NCBI GenBank assembly: GCA_027576995.1
Contig: JANBQC010000043.1
Location: 1-64,000, forward strand
Direction of reading: 5' to 3'
DNA from: Dimargaris cristalligena
Lineage: Eukaryota > Kickxellomycota > Dimargaritomycetes > Dimargaritales > Dimargaritaceae
DNA length: 64,000 bases
The notes beneath the pieces are model-generated. The model was not told the DNA's origin. It saw only the letters and a program-made list of their open reading frames with translations, and made no database searches. How positions within the stretch are numbered: position 1 is the first letter of the stretch; each line of letters begins with the position of its first letter. Of the stretch, positions 44,335 through 55,679 are shown piece after piece. The position numbers and the translations under genes were made by a program.

Positions 44335-46076
44335 TATTTAACCCCCAAAGCGCATTTCTAGTCCCAGCCGGATATATTATTCGGAGCAACGTCATCATAA
44401 TATCAAGTGCACTTCTGGCTGTATTTATGTCTAGTATCAGAGCAATTCAGGCCCACCGGTTAACGTTTTTGTCGATCGGTGCGTAGGTCTTCTATAACTC
44501 AATTATAATAGTGGCTTACACAGGCAAGTAGTTCTTGTTGGGAAGCAACCTACCCACATCTACCTAAGTACAGTTGGCCCTCCGACTACGATCGGTATAT
44601 AGGGGGGCTTAGGGTAGAAAGAACCGTTAGTACATCAGTCAGTACATCACAGAGGTGTGCCAATCCGATAAATTAAAATCATCGTCCAGAGTCGGGAACT
44701 GAGGCGGAACACAGTATCCTTGATTAGTCGAGTTATATCCGTAGTGTATTATCCCTCCCCATTACACGAGAATAAGGATTAGGGCATGGTTAATACAAGC
44801 ACTTATGTGCAGTGAAGCCTTCATCAAAAATCATAAAAACGGAGGCCGGCTACATTTCGGTAAAAGCAAATGGCCATTATAGTCCCAGTGAACTCTGCCC
44901 AAGTAGATTCGAATTTACTGTGAATAGAGCCATTTAACCCCACTACAGGACGAATGGCTCCCTACAGAATACGTCTATACTGGCGATTACATGGTACAAA
45001 GACCCTCCTGGTCATTCAAAATCGATTCATAAAAGTAGGACCAGAAATCGGTAAATGCTTGACTAGTGTAATGGACAATAACCCCCCTCCCTCCCCTAGG
45101 GTCCTCTCTCCCTTTCTATTCTATACCCGCTCTATCCAAGAGATTCGTTCACTAGTGAGAATAGTATTGATGATTCCGCCCAATGGAGGGAATTAATGAA
45201 TATATATATATATATATAGTTCACAAAGAATGCCCGTAATATCAATCGGCCCCCTCTTTTACACGAGGAAGGATAGTCAGCAGGCATGCGAGAATTACAG
45301 CCAACCATACCTCCTGGCCGGTTAAGAGGGCCTCTGCATTAGAGTAAAGGGTTGTGGGCCCAACCGGCTAAACCACACCTTTTTTCATGACATTACTGCT
45401 ATATTTTTGGTCTACGGCGGCGGGATAAGGGCAGCGACTAGAATTGTGCGACAATACCGCCTAGTCCAGGAAGTGGGTGGCCAAATACCCGCAGCACTAC
45501 TGTAGAGCGGAGGCGGATGACAAAGTGAATGGCAAGGCGCGGGGCTATAGGTCTTCGGTGGACTATTGTGCCCGTCGGGCAGGCAAACCCCGCGTCAACT
45601 CCGGCCCACACAACTCGCCAATTCAGAATGTAAATGGCGATCGACCCTATACTCGGGCCCAGATATTTGAGGAGGGCGATCCCTTTAGCCGGTACTTTAG
45701 TGCGGCTGGTCGAACAGACGGGAGGGAAAAATCCACTGTCATGAGCGTGATAGGCAGGGGTTGAAGGTTGCCGATGCCACGGGCCATTATCGGTCAGGGA
45801 AGGATGCCGGAACACGGAGTGTTGATGGCTCTCGTAGAGTAGGAAAGTGCGTATGGGTTATTGGCAACCCTTGGCGTCCCTTTTGAACGCCAGTGGTCCG
45901 CGTTTATAAGTGGCCCATCGGCCACTCTTCGGTTAAAGTCATCACCAACTTTCTCTATTAGCTTACCTTTCCAACACCTTCACTGGCCCTGCTTATTTTG
46001 CCTCGCAATTTTAGCTATCCTCGCTACCGTACCCTACTTTCTTCCCCCCCCTCTCTCTCTCTTTTTAAGTAGCGCC
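44335..46076. other. intergenic region upstream of the CBM19-like gene
   Basis: Contains a (TA)n tract at about 45198-45219 and a non-ATG frame at 45477-45764 whose codon use is coding-like but whose product is unrecognised. TTTATAAG at 45903-45910 may be the TATA element of the following gene, and a CT-rich tract ends just before its ATG. Confidence 0.35.
45903..45910 (+). promoter_or_regulatory. TATA-like element of the CBM19-like gene
   Basis: TTTATAAG lies about 170 bp upstream of the ATG at 46077; the intervening leader becomes pyrimidine-rich. Predicted from position and sequence only. Confidence 0.35.
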
Positions 46077-46643
46077 ATGAAGGTATTCGCCACTATCCTT
46101 TCCATCGTCGCCCTGGTCGCCTCGGTATCGGCCGCTGATTCCAACGCTCCTGTTGCTGCAGCCGCCGCCAACCCCATTGCCAATACCGCTGCTAGCGCTC
46201 CCGTCGTTGCTGCGACCGCCGCGGCCACCGCGGCTACCGAGCCTACGGTTAGCGCTCCCGTTGTGGCTGTTCCCTCTGCTGCTGCTGCCGCCAGCCCCGT
46301 TGTCGACCCGGTTGTCCCCGCTCCTACCAGTGCCACCGCCGTCCCTGCTGTAACTACCTCGGCCAGCCCCCCGGTCGTAGCCACTGGCAATGCCCCCGCC
46401 CCTTCTGCGACTAATGCTGCTGGCACTGCCACCGCCAACCCCGCTGTTACTGCGCCCAGCACTGCCGCGCCTGCTGCCCCAATCGTCCCTGGCCTCACTG
46501 ACTGCAAAGAAGGTCGAATGCAATGCAATTCCGCCGACTCCAAGGGTTTCACGGTTTGTAGTCACGGCCGGATGTTGCCCATGACCTGTAGCGCTGGCAC
46601 TGTGTGCAAGCAGGAAGGCGACTACATTGCATGTGGTGTCTAG
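46077..46643 (+). CDS. secreted Ala/Pro/Thr-rich protein with CBM19-like C-terminus
   Basis: The 188-aa product has a clear signal peptide (MKVFATILSIVALVASVSAA). A low-complexity Ala/Pro/Thr/Val segment follows (about 22-138), typical of O-glycosylated cell-wall linkers. The C-terminal domain has six cysteines: DCKEGRMQCNSADSKGF, TVCSHGRMLPMTCSAGTVC and DYIACGV. The Cys spacing and the GTxC core resemble carbohydrate-binding module family 19, which binds chitin. It is probably a wall-associated or extracellular chitin-binding protein; no catalytic domain is present. I start at the ATG at 46077 because the longer open frame begins with TTG at 45861 and its extra 72 residues would bury the signal peptide. 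Confidence 0.8.
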   Translation: MKVFATILSIVALVASVSAADSNAPVAAAAANPIANTAASAPVVAATAAATAATEPTVSAPVVAVPSAAAAASPVVDPVVPAPTSATAVPAVTTSASPPVVATGNAPAPSATNAAGTATANPAVTAPSTAAPAAPIVPGLTDCKEGRMQCNSADSKGFTVCSHGRMLPMTCSAGTVCKQEGDYIACGV

Positions 46644-47628
46644 AGGGCGTCGGCTATAGTCTTATAGCAATCCCACTTTGGTCTTTAGCAAGAATGCCGC
46701 TGCTGGCCAGCGAGATACTGAATTTAACTTGTAGTCGGACTTGTTTGCAATTCTAAATGCATTGGACAATTTTAGGACTATTAAATGGGTTTTCATGATT
46801 AATAAATTTGTTTTTATAGCTTTTTATATCTAAGTTCAAATGATCGGCGGTTACCGGTGTAATATGGAGCGGGGTAGGGGTTGGAATGTAACAATGTGGG
46901 TTTTGTCCAAAAAAATTTGCTAGCATTTCTAGTCTATATAAATAATTGGGCATCGTTATTTATCAGTGTCTGGTTTGATATCTATAACGCAGCGTTTTGG
47001 AGAATAACAACCTGGTGAGTAGCACTAGGATTGGCGCAATTATGTCCTAAGATTACGTGTATAGTTCCCAGATTTTTATCTCGTATTACTCTCCCAGGCT
47101 CCGCTAGTGTATTTGTTGTTAGTAGAATTTTATATGCTTTGCTATATCATTTTTAGCTTGCTAATGGTAATCTAGTTTTACCTGCATGAGCAGTCACATC
47201 TCTTCGGCGAGAATCCCTTAGAATTCCTTGCTAGTTTTCTTAACCAGCATGTGAATCAGTGCTACTTTGAACCAAGCCCCCAGTCACGAAGAATTAAGAC
47301 CCGAGGGCAAAGGATAACCCAGTCAATTATGGGTCAGATATATGGATGGTGCTGGCCAGATAAGAATAGGGAAATAGTAATTGCTAATACAGTATTCCCT
47401 AAGATAAAATATTTTACGATTATTAGACATCTTTACCTACTTTGAGGCTATCCACTATGCATATACATGCTTTGTAGTGCTGTCAGCTGGGGATAAAGTT
47501 TACTTTCAAAATACTAGAACTAAAGGTGGTGTTGGAAAGGCATTTCCCCCACCCCGTTGGTTTCATATCTCTGGTTATATTACCCCATATCCAGGGCATC
47601 AACTCATCTAATTCAGTAAAACCAAAGG
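46644..47628. other. intergenic region
   Basis: AT-rich 3' flank of the secreted-protein gene. No gene or repeat was recognised before the LTR remnant. Confidence 0.4.
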
Positions 47629-48215
47629 TAGACTATCAGACCTTCTAATCTAACTTAATCCAAACACCATGCTGTCCATCTCCATTAGGTCTTAGTACCA
47701 TATTAACCTTCCCATGGTTACCCCCAGTACTATGGGATCACCCTATATCATATAACTGTTTGCCTTCCAGACTCCTCATTTTGCACTAATCACTCTGGTG
47801 TTGATCTGAAGACTCTTCCAGCTACCATTAGAGTCTTCTAAGTCCTCATGGCCATCTGGTTGGCCTATTCATCTTACCCCTAGTCTTAGTAGTATCCTTC
47901 CCTGGGGACCTCCCTCTAGAGTCATCCCCCTATATATATAACTGGGCCCCATTGAGACTGGTTCAATTCCTCAGCTTATTCTTACCCCCTCATTCACCAT
48001 AATAAACTACTATATACACTCACCCCCTTGTACTGACTAGTAAGTGGACTCACTGCATATCCTTTACCTATGACTGCATCTTGTAGCCTTTATTAGTTAG
48101 TACTATGCCCCCCACCTAATGCTAAGTCTCACTTAGCCAAGTACAAGCCCCATCTGCCATTAGAAGCCTATCCTTGGGACTCTTAACAGACTAAGAGTGG
48201 TTAACCCAGGCAACA
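47629..48215 (+). mobile_element. LTR remnant, family 1
   Basis: One of the two longest copies, sharing order and landmarks with 56955-57545: CCATATTAACCTTCCCATGG, TATCATATAAC, AGACTCTTCCAGCTACCA, a TATATATAACTGGGCCC promoter-like box, AATAAAC and a GACTAAGAGTGGTTAACCC end finishing in CAACA. Its left boundary is set by where similarity with the other copy begins, not by a clear TG. Confidence 0.65.
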
Positions 48216-48612
48216 TGGATATTTACCAATGTCATTTGTGGCACTATTTCCTTTCAAATATTACTTTAAGTCATACCAAGTAGCCCTTGTGTTTACCCTT
48301 TGATTAATCATTCTAACAGATTATAGACACACTTATGTCAGATTATTAGACCTAATGGGTTTGAAACTACTTTATATGACTTACCCATATTGGGCCAAAT
48401 TGTACCATAGTACTTTCCTATGACAATACTTGGAACCATGGTGTCACTTTATTTTCCTCCAGTTAGTACTGTTGGGCCCCATTGCTTTAATCCAGGTATT
48501 AACCTAAATACTCTTATGTTCCCTTCAGGCTCCCAGATGCCTACTGTCTCTACATTGGTGGCTCCATTATGATTTCAGGATGCCCCTACAGTATTGCTTG
48601 CATAAAACTATA
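48216..48612. other. decayed retroelement-like sequence
   Basis: Follows an LTR end directly. No intact frame; possibly degraded internal sequence. The assignment is positional only. Confidence 0.3.
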
Positions 48613-48750
48613 TGGGAGAAGTTCATTCAGGCTGTATAGTGAAAAATCTGTTGGATGAGGCCAATATTACTGGCTGAAAATGAACCACCCACTCATTGTC
48701 TCATATACTTGTCATTTAAATCCCTATACAGCTGAGTTGAATATCACCCA
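48613..48750 (-). mobile_element. 138-bp TIR element, copy 3 (inverted)
   Basis: Begins TGGGAGAAGTTCATTCAGGC and ends AGTTGAATATCACCCA, flanked by TA. Its interior contains the complement of the conserved GGATTTTTCGTTATACAGC segment, showing that it lies in opposite orientation to the other copies. It is the most diverged copy but keeps the 138-bp length. Confidence 0.8.
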
Positions 48751-49233
48751 TATTCACAAGTTCATATCATGTTAATTTACTTGCATATATTCCCCTAGTT
48801 AACTTAGCAAACCCTTATATACTAACCCATAGTGTAGGTAAGTACATATTGGTATAATTGCATTATTACTGATTATTTTTTGTCATTATTCCTGTTGAGA
48901 AATTTCAGTAGACACCACTTCTAACATTGCACCAATTATAGACCTACATATGTGTGGTGCCATGAGAATCAATGGTGATGGCACACATGGACAATCCAGC
49001 CAATAACAAATGAAATGGTCAACTGATTCCCAATTTGTGTCAATACTGAGCTAATGATGAGTTTATTGAAATTAGTGCTCTGAAATCATGTACTCATTTA
49101 TTATAATATATAATTATTAATTTGTTTTATTTGAATAAGTCATTACATTTTTGTTTGATGAAAGTTATAACTGATCCCAATACAAAAGGAATTGTCCTTC
49201 ATCAAAGGAAAAGTTTTTAGTAGTTGGATAAAT
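48751..49233. other. AT-rich intergenic sequence
   Basis: Nothing recognised between the TIR element and the next LTR. Confidence 0.35.
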
Positions 49234-49713
49234 TGTGGTGAACTTACCACATTTTTTACTTACTTTTATTTTTAATCCATTTTTCACACTTATTGGAAGT
49301 ACACCCCTGATGAGTAAATGAGCCCCTGCCCCTAATGAGTATAGTCATTTTTCCTCCATTATATTGTTTTTCCTATTATTATATTTTATACCCTTGACTA
49401 TGATGCACCCCTACCCCTGAGTGGACTATACCCCTGCATTCACACTGCCCCTGGCCTGACTGTGCCCCTGTTCAAAGTGCAGTTAAAAATAACTCTCTCC
49501 CTTTCCCTTTACTTAGTCGTCTAATATTCTGGGACCTTCTCTCCCTTTCTCTATTATTCATCTATCTTTTCATTTAGGCTTCCCCTTTTGAGTATAAATA
49601 TTCCCCCTTACTGCCACCTCTTGGAACAGCAAGTTTATCATCACCTTTCCCTTTTTATTATCTATTTTTTAAATAAAACTCAGTTTTCAAGGATTTAATT
49701 TCAGTTCTTTACA
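49234..49713 (+). mobile_element. LTR, family 2 (480 bp)
   Basis: Starts TGTGGTGAACTTACCACA, itself nearly palindromic, and ends TTCTTTACA. Inside are several CCCCTG-rich units, GTATAAATA (about 49594-49602) and AATAAAACTCAG near the end, the promoter-polyadenylation order of an LTR. The right end matches bases 1-76 and the left end matches, inverted, 57560-57680. A short ATG frame follows in the position of a gag start. Confidence 0.7.
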
Positions 49714-49843
49714 CCAGTCTCATTGCCTAGCCTATGTTATAAGACCATCTAGCACTGTACCAATTAGTAGTAATTACCACCACCCCCTCCTAGCCCTCCT
49801 TCTTTTCACTGTGGTATATACTAGTAGTAGTATCCTTGTTACC

Positions 49844-49990
49844 ATGGACCTGGGGCTATTGGCTGCTCTTGTTATCACCCCCAACAAACACCCATCCCAA
49901 TGTTCCCACTCCCCCATCCCCAACCCTTTCCCACTAAGTACCCAGAAATGGGTTTACAACCTACAAACTCCCCATGCTATTTGTATTTAG
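49844..49990 (+). pseudogene. truncated gag-like start after LTR family 2
   Basis: ATG in a strong context (TTACCATGG) begins 131 bp after the LTR end and runs 48 codons to a TAG, giving a Pro/Ser-rich peptide starting MDLGLLAALVITPNKHPSQ. Its position suits the beginning of a gag polyprotein, but no nucleocapsid or polymerase motif is visible, so gag identity is only positional. Confidence 0.3.
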
Positions 49991-51000
49991 ATACAAATAA
50001 ATCATTCCCCATGCATGAGGACAACAGAGATGGCCTCCCCCAGTAAAGGGCTACTGTACTCACTTGGCCAATTTTTAACCTCATGCAGTACAATATCCCA
50101 CACATCTTGGTTAAGAAGATTCTTGTTCACCCCTAAAACCAACATTGAATTAATCATTTTTGCCTCTATAAGCCATGTTAATTACATAGCAATGCAGTCA
50201 TATAATACATTGATTTTTAGGGTCAAATTAAATTGGTCAGTCAGTCAGGAATATAGGTTAATTAAAGAAATACTATAACATATAAGCTCAACAATATCCA
50301 ACTATACATCCTTTCAGTTGGTTTATTGGATGCAAGCTTTGTAATCAAGCACCCCCCCTTTTTGGATGCTTCACTTAGAACTCAGCTGGACATTGAGACT
50401 CATCACAAGTGTAATTGAGAAATTTACCATGGCTTTGGCCAGAGTTATGATATGCATATTAATGGGCCCAAGGTTCCTGTAAGTCATTTTGGGGCAGACA
50501 GTTCTCAGCATTCCTGCTAGACAATACTATTCAATTTCAAGGCAATGTAGACAATATTTAATTTAATAACAGTACCTCCTTGTAGGGGAGGCTACAACTA
50601 AATTAATAGAGAGAGGGGGTCATAAAACAGATAGTAGCAATAACGCTGATCTATAGGTCATTAATCAACAAATAAGCGATGTAAGTACACGAGAGAGGTG
50701 TAATGTAACAGAGAGTGTGGATCGGAATGAAAGAGTAAAACGGCGAGCGAGGGTGGGAGAGGGTGAGTAGAAATAGTAGCGTGGGCTATAAATGGAACGG
50801 TGGGGAAACGTCAAAAAAAAAAGATGATGAAACCAGATCACATTGAAAATGGGTCCAATTTCCAATAAATTAATGGGAAGGACATGCTTAGAGTAGTAAA
50901 GATAATGGCGTGTTGTACCGGTAGGGTTGGATGTGGGGGGTGTTGTTGTGTGAGAAAAGAGAAGGTCGGTTAGGGGACAAAATGGGCCCATGATGTATTT
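49991..51000. other. intergenic region and 3' flank of the Izh3-like gene
   Basis: AT-rich; an A-run at 50814-50822. No intact gene recognised; nothing pairs with other repeats. Confidence 0.35.
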
Positions 51001-52518
51001 CTAGGCCAGGCAGCCGAAGGCATATCTGTTATTGAAGAAATGCAGGGCGGCATTGTAGTGGTAGTAGATGCCCCCAATGACGGCCATATGCCACAGCTGA
51101 TGAGAGTTGCCAATGTGGTCAAAGAGGCCGGGCCAGAGACGCTCGGGGTACTTGTTGGCGTAAAAATAAACCCCCGTGCCATAGCAGAGGAGCGACTTAA
51201 CGACGGGGGCAATAAACTGGACGGTTAAGGCCAGGCCCCGGTCGCTGGCCAGGTGCACCATCGGAATAAACCCTGACGCGGCCATAAGGCTAAAAACAGT
51301 GACCCGAATATAGCGGTACTCGCTGAAGTCAAACCAGGGGAAGCTGCTCAGAACTACACCGGTGATGCCCACGGCAATAGTGAAGAAGAGGTAGAAATTA
51401 CGAAGGGCGCCGCCACAGTAAAACCCGTAGTATTCGACGGTGACGATGGAGGCGGTGATCAGGAACGAAATGCCAATATAGTCGAGCATGACTGCGCAGC
51501 GCATGGTCGGTAAATGGGAGTGGTGGCAGAACGTGTGGTACATGGTACTGCAGAGCAGGCATTTGCAGGCGGCAACAAAGAAGAACAGGAAAATCAGCTG
51601 GTCCACCCACAATAGGCCGGTGGAATTCAGGTGGGCTTCGACCGAGGCGGCTACGTTGCTAAGGTAAGCAGCGGCGGGAGCCGAGGTGGTGCTGATAGTG
51701 GCAGCGGCCTCGGCCAGGGACGGGAGGCGGAAGCCAATTTCGTAAATAGCCAAAACCACAAAGAACATAAGCCCCAGTAGGTGGGTCCAGATATTTCCGG
51801 TTTCATTGTGGAATTGGAAGATACTACCGAGACACTGGGAATTGGACCGCAAGAAACGATAGCCGGAGGTGATGAATTCATTTTCTTGCCATTCGATGGG
51901 TAGCTCTTCGAACTTGAGCAGGCGACGGGCACCAATGAAGGCCGCCCGAGTGGCTTCGAAGGTAGCATCGCGGGTCGACGAGCCAGCTACGACGAATTTA
52001 TGTTCCACTTGAGCCAAAACTCCCTCGATCCGAGACCGGAAGGAATCCAACACGGCGAACTCGGCGTACTTGGCTTCGACATACTGAACCGTGGCGTAGA
52101 ATCGGTGCACGGACTGGGTTTCCAAATCGGCTAGCCAATCCTCCATTATCATTACGGCCGCGTCGGCCTTTTCGGCCAGAGTGGCCGCCCGAACGACGGT
52201 GCAGCAAGGCTGGGCGGCCTCCTTCTCATTGGCATCCGCCGGGTCGGTTAAATCGAGGTCGGTATCGTCCCCTTCGGCATAGGAAGTTTCGCTATCACAG
52301 TCCTCACTATCCGATAAGGTTTGTTGATAAGTATGACGGACCATTGACTGAGTGCATTTGGCCTCGAAGAGCCACAGAGTGGCCCCCATGCGTTTCTTAG
52401 ACGCGGACTGGACGTCCCGGTAGCGGGCTTCGATGGCAATAAAGCTCTTTTCCATACGATCGAGAATAGCCATTTCTACGTCTGCGATGGGGATGTGGGA
52501 CGCTAGCGGTAGCGACAT
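51001..52518 (-). CDS. IZH3: Izh3-like PAQR (adiponectin-receptor family) membrane protein
   Basis: Fungal Izh proteins are seven-helix PAQR proteins linked to zinc and sterol/ceramide homeostasis. The 505-aa product has the long helical cytosolic N-terminus (about 1-225) that distinguishes Izh3, with an Asp/Glu/Ser-rich stretch near 65-100. The PAQR core follows: HNETGNIWTHLLG at about 236-248, STMYHTFCHHS at about 322-332, LDYIGISFL near 343 and the C-terminal HQLWHMAVIGG at about 472-482. These supply the conserved Ser, Asp and the three metal-binding histidines expected of PAQR hydrolase-like sites. I begin at the ATG at 52518; the open frame continues to 52614 but starts there with GTG. 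No intron needed. Confidence 0.9.
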   Translation of the reverse strand: MSLPLASHIPIADVEMAILDRMEKSFIAIEARYRDVQSASKKRMGATLWLFEAKCTQSMVRHTYQQTLSDSEDCDSETSYAEGDDTDLDLTDPADANEKEAAQPCCTVVRAATLAEKADAAVMIMEDWLADLETQSVHRFYATVQYVEAKYAEFAVLDSFRSRIEGVLAQVEHKFVVAGSSTRDATFEATRAAFIGARRLLKFEELPIEWQENEFITSGYRFLRSNSQCLGSIFQFHNETGNIWTHLLGLMFFVVLAIYEIGFRLPSLAEAAATISTTSAPAAAYLSNVAASVEAHLNSTGLLWVDQLIFLFFFVAACKCLLCSTMYHTFCHHSHLPTMRCAVMLDYIGISFLITASIVTVEYYGFYCGGALRNFYLFFTIAVGITGVVLSSFPWFDFSEYRYIRVTVFSLMAASGFIPMVHLASDRGLALTVQFIAPVVKSLLCYGTGVYFYANKYPERLWPGLFDHIGNSHQLWHMAVIGGIYYHYNAALHFFNNRYAFGCLA

Positions 52519-53358
52519 GGTTAGGGATTTAATACGCAATGGAAGGGGAGAAGAACAAGTCGGGGAGGAAGTGGACGGTTGAGAGTAAGCCGTGGGGCCT
52601 AGAAGGTCAGACACGACAGGAAACTATACACTAGATAAAAAAGACCAGGAGACCGACCACGCAGTAGGCAGTGGTACAAGAGTTAGTACAGGCAAATCAC
52701 AGAGCTCCAGAGAAGGGGATACGGCTTGAAACCCCAGGTTAAAGAGAGGAGAGAAGAAGGTACTATATGTGAAGATTAAGCGGGGGACGGGGAATGGGAT
52801 GTTTATTTAGTCATATAAAACAAATATGAATATAGCAAGGGAGGAGGAGACCGCTCAAGTAGTATTTAAGTAGTAGGCTATATATATATAATTTTACTTG
52901 TGCAGTTGGAAGGAGACGAAACCTACCCAACCTAATAATGAGTGTATAGATAAAGGAATAAGATAAAATAGGAAAGCATGGCCAGTAAGGGGAGAGAAAC
53001 AAGGAGGGGGGAATGGGCATTTATAAATGGTTCGATGTTTTCAGCCCTTAGCGATTCACCCAATGGGAAAAGGCGAGGAGTGTGAAAGAGTAATCTATGC
53101 GCATGACCAGAATGGCTTGGAGGGATGTGTGTATGTGGTAATAGATGATGGATATAAGATGTATGCTGTGTGGTGGTGCCACACGCCACCAGGAGCGAAA
53201 ACGGGGCTCAGGCGTCCCCATAACCCTCGCCCTCCACCCCTTTTCCCCCACCATTACACCTCCTAATGGCAAACATCTCTTACGTATTGGTGGGGGCGGC
53301 CAGGGCTTTGACCCATGTGTAAAAGCCCCCCCCCCTTCGGGCCACCACCCCTTTGATA
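52519..53358. other. upstream region of the Izh3-like gene
   Basis: Purine-rich on the plus strand, i.e. a pyrimidine-rich leader on the coding strand. Short frames at 52932-53435 have no support. No gene recognised. Confidence 0.4.
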
Positions 53359-53496
53359 TGAGTGAAATTCAGCCCAGCTATAAAAGGGTTTACGTTATAC
53401 GTGTATGGGAGAATATATGGGAAAATTATTTTTAACTAGTAATATTGGCCGAATCTAATGGATTTTTCGTTATATAGCTTGGATGAGCTTCTTCCA
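53359..53496 (+). mobile_element. 138-bp TIR element, copy 4
   Basis: Begins TGAGTGAAATTCAGCCCAGC and ends AGCTTGGATGAGCTTCTTCCA with TA on each side. It lies 15 bp from the edge of repeat copy B. Its interior is nearly the same as copy 2. Confidence 0.85.
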
Positions 53497-53511
53497 TATG
53501 TAGCCCTAAGG

Positions 53512-55678
53512 CAATTGTAAACTATAAATTTGGTTCTTGAAGCCATGAATACAAAAGGTAGAATAATAAAACGACCAGATAGGCGAGTATCCAAAGAATA
53601 CAGGAACCTATGGCGGTAGCATTTTGTTCAAAAATAATACATCACCATAGTAATAGTTCCAAGGTGAAGTGCCAGTATTGTAGAGTCATATGGCCATGGG
53701 GTCAATAGACTGGGAAGAGCTGTTGTATAATCGTGAATGTAGTAAATAAAATAATTTATAGCCATCAATAGTTTCATGAACCGAAACAATGGTATTTGTC
53801 TAAATTCGCTGGGATTCGCCTGGTACAATGCTGTGTAAAAGGTGTGTAAAGCCTTCTGGTTATAAATTCAATGTGAACGATTCTTGGCGAGGATTCCAAA
53901 TGGTGTTCAACACTGTCATGGGCATGGCCGGAATTACCAAGACTATGTGCTTTACTAATTTACGGACAAGGCATGTAAAGCACACATAGTCTCCCAACAA
54001 GGACAGGCCACAGCCTTTGAAAAACTTGAGGGGCGTACCAGTCATGAACCTCATTTTTGAAAGCTTCTCAATTTCAATACCGATAGTTAACAAAGAACAT
54101 GATCAAAATGAAAGGCACCTTCGGTCTTGTTCAGGATATTCATCATATATCCACCTATTGTTCTCCTGTGATTTCTTTTTCCAAGTAAAACAGCCCTAGC
54201 CCACTTGGATCCGCAAAGTTACCATTTCAAACAGTGTACCCCTACTGAATTTTTAATAATAAACGTATGTATAAAAGGCATTAATTTTCTCCCTATTTAT
54301 CCATCAATTATCTTTCATTCGAACGCTTCCATACAATGCAAATGTCAAACTCCGTTCTCCAACTCCTAATTCCTTGCGGTCCTATAGGCAACCGGGGGCC
54401 GCACTCTGCAGTATTGCAGACTTTAAATCCAAATATTTCCCCCAACCATAAAAAGGGGCGTAAGTCCCCCAAGAGATCTTGGTGGGATTTCTCAGATTTC
54501 ACCAGAGCATCCCCCCGTATCCCCCAGGAGGGTGGTACCCCCCCTCCCCCATCCGACCCAGAGTGAAATACCAATAATCGCCTGGGATAGAGGGTTTCTA
54601 TTAATTAGAATATATGTAGCGTGTTATTGCTATTGCATGTATTTTGATTGATAGCTTTTACTGATAAGGAACTTCCACCATTTTATACAGATGTGGTTTC
54701 ATCTAGTGGAATACTCCTTATTTTTTAAGCCTATATCAATATATTTTAAGTGGTATTGGGCACTTGGGCCCAATTAATGAATCTATGCCGAAACTATTCA
54801 AGAAGCAGGAAAAAGCCTGGTGGCTGAGTCCATCAAGTAATTCATGGCAGCGGAAATGAGCTTGGTTTTGTTAATAAGTAATTGTGTCTCTTGAATAGAT
54901 AGCAGCACCTGGCTCTGGTTGAATTAAAAATTGTTTGGAACCACCAGTGGTCTCATTTTTCCCTATCCACTTCAATAAAGCCTCTATTCACCCCAATGTT
55001 GATTGAAATCACAATCCACAGGTGATTGTAAACAATAAAAATTCTTTTCAACTAGCCCAAAACAATGGGCTTTTCCCATTTACTAATAAAATTCAGTTCA
55101 TTACATCTATATTTCAACTTTTATATTGACTGGGTATTGAGCATACACTTAGTTTACTGGATGTCAGTATATATATTCACACTTTTATTTTGAGACCAAA
55201 TATGGCAATACAGAACAGGGCCCATGACCATTGATGTAATGGGGTGGGGGGTGTTAAGGGGCTATAATCAATTTGTTGGAGTTGGCTACGGAAAATGTGG
55301 CACAACTATCACTAGCCGCAGACAAGATAACTGTTAGGTAATACAGCACACCATGCTACTTTGGCCCAGACCCTATGCAAATACCAGAAGGTGCTGTTTT
55401 TCATGAACTGGCATAACACTTATCAAATGTAAGAGCCATATACTGAAAGAGGTATTTATTAGAAATATTGTTGTAGATCAGGCATATCCCATCATCAGAA
55501 TTGCATGGAAACCTGCTTTCAGAATATTAGAGCTTAGCATGAGTGTGGATTATTTTGGTAAAAAATGAAGTATCTGTTCAATAGGGTGGGGCTCATTGGA
55601 TAAACAGCAAGGCACTCCCTATTTTCTAGTCTAAATTTTATTCATAATTTTATATTGATGGATTACATTTCTCTTATT
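53512..55678 (-). repeat. dispersed repeat, copy B (2.2 kb, inverted relative to copy A)
   Basis: The reverse complement aligns with 26348-29025. The 77-codon frame complementary to 53860-54093 differs at only a few residues from that of copy A, so the copies are fairly recent. Copy B lacks the 560-bp LTR-like insertion and keeps about 42 bp missing from copy A. Its end at about 55678 abuts an inverted family-1 LTR remnant. Confidence 0.85.
53941..53992 (-). repeat. hairpin-forming inverted repeat in copy B
   Basis: GACTATGTGCTTTAC pairs with GTAAAGCACACATAGTC; same hairpin as in copy A, with the two-base bulge retained. Confidence 0.7.
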
Positions 55679-55679
55679 T

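Noticed and set aside
45198..45219. (TA)n tract as a possible regulatory element
   Set aside because: Simple AT microsatellite in AT-rich intergenic DNA with no positional relation to a gene start.
45861..46076. 72-residue extension of the secreted CBM19-like protein
   Set aside because: TTG start and would place the signal peptide internally; the ATG at 46077 opens with a textbook signal sequence.
52519..52614. 32-residue upstream extension of the Izh3-like protein
   Set aside because: Starts with GTG; the ATG at 52518 gives a natural protein.
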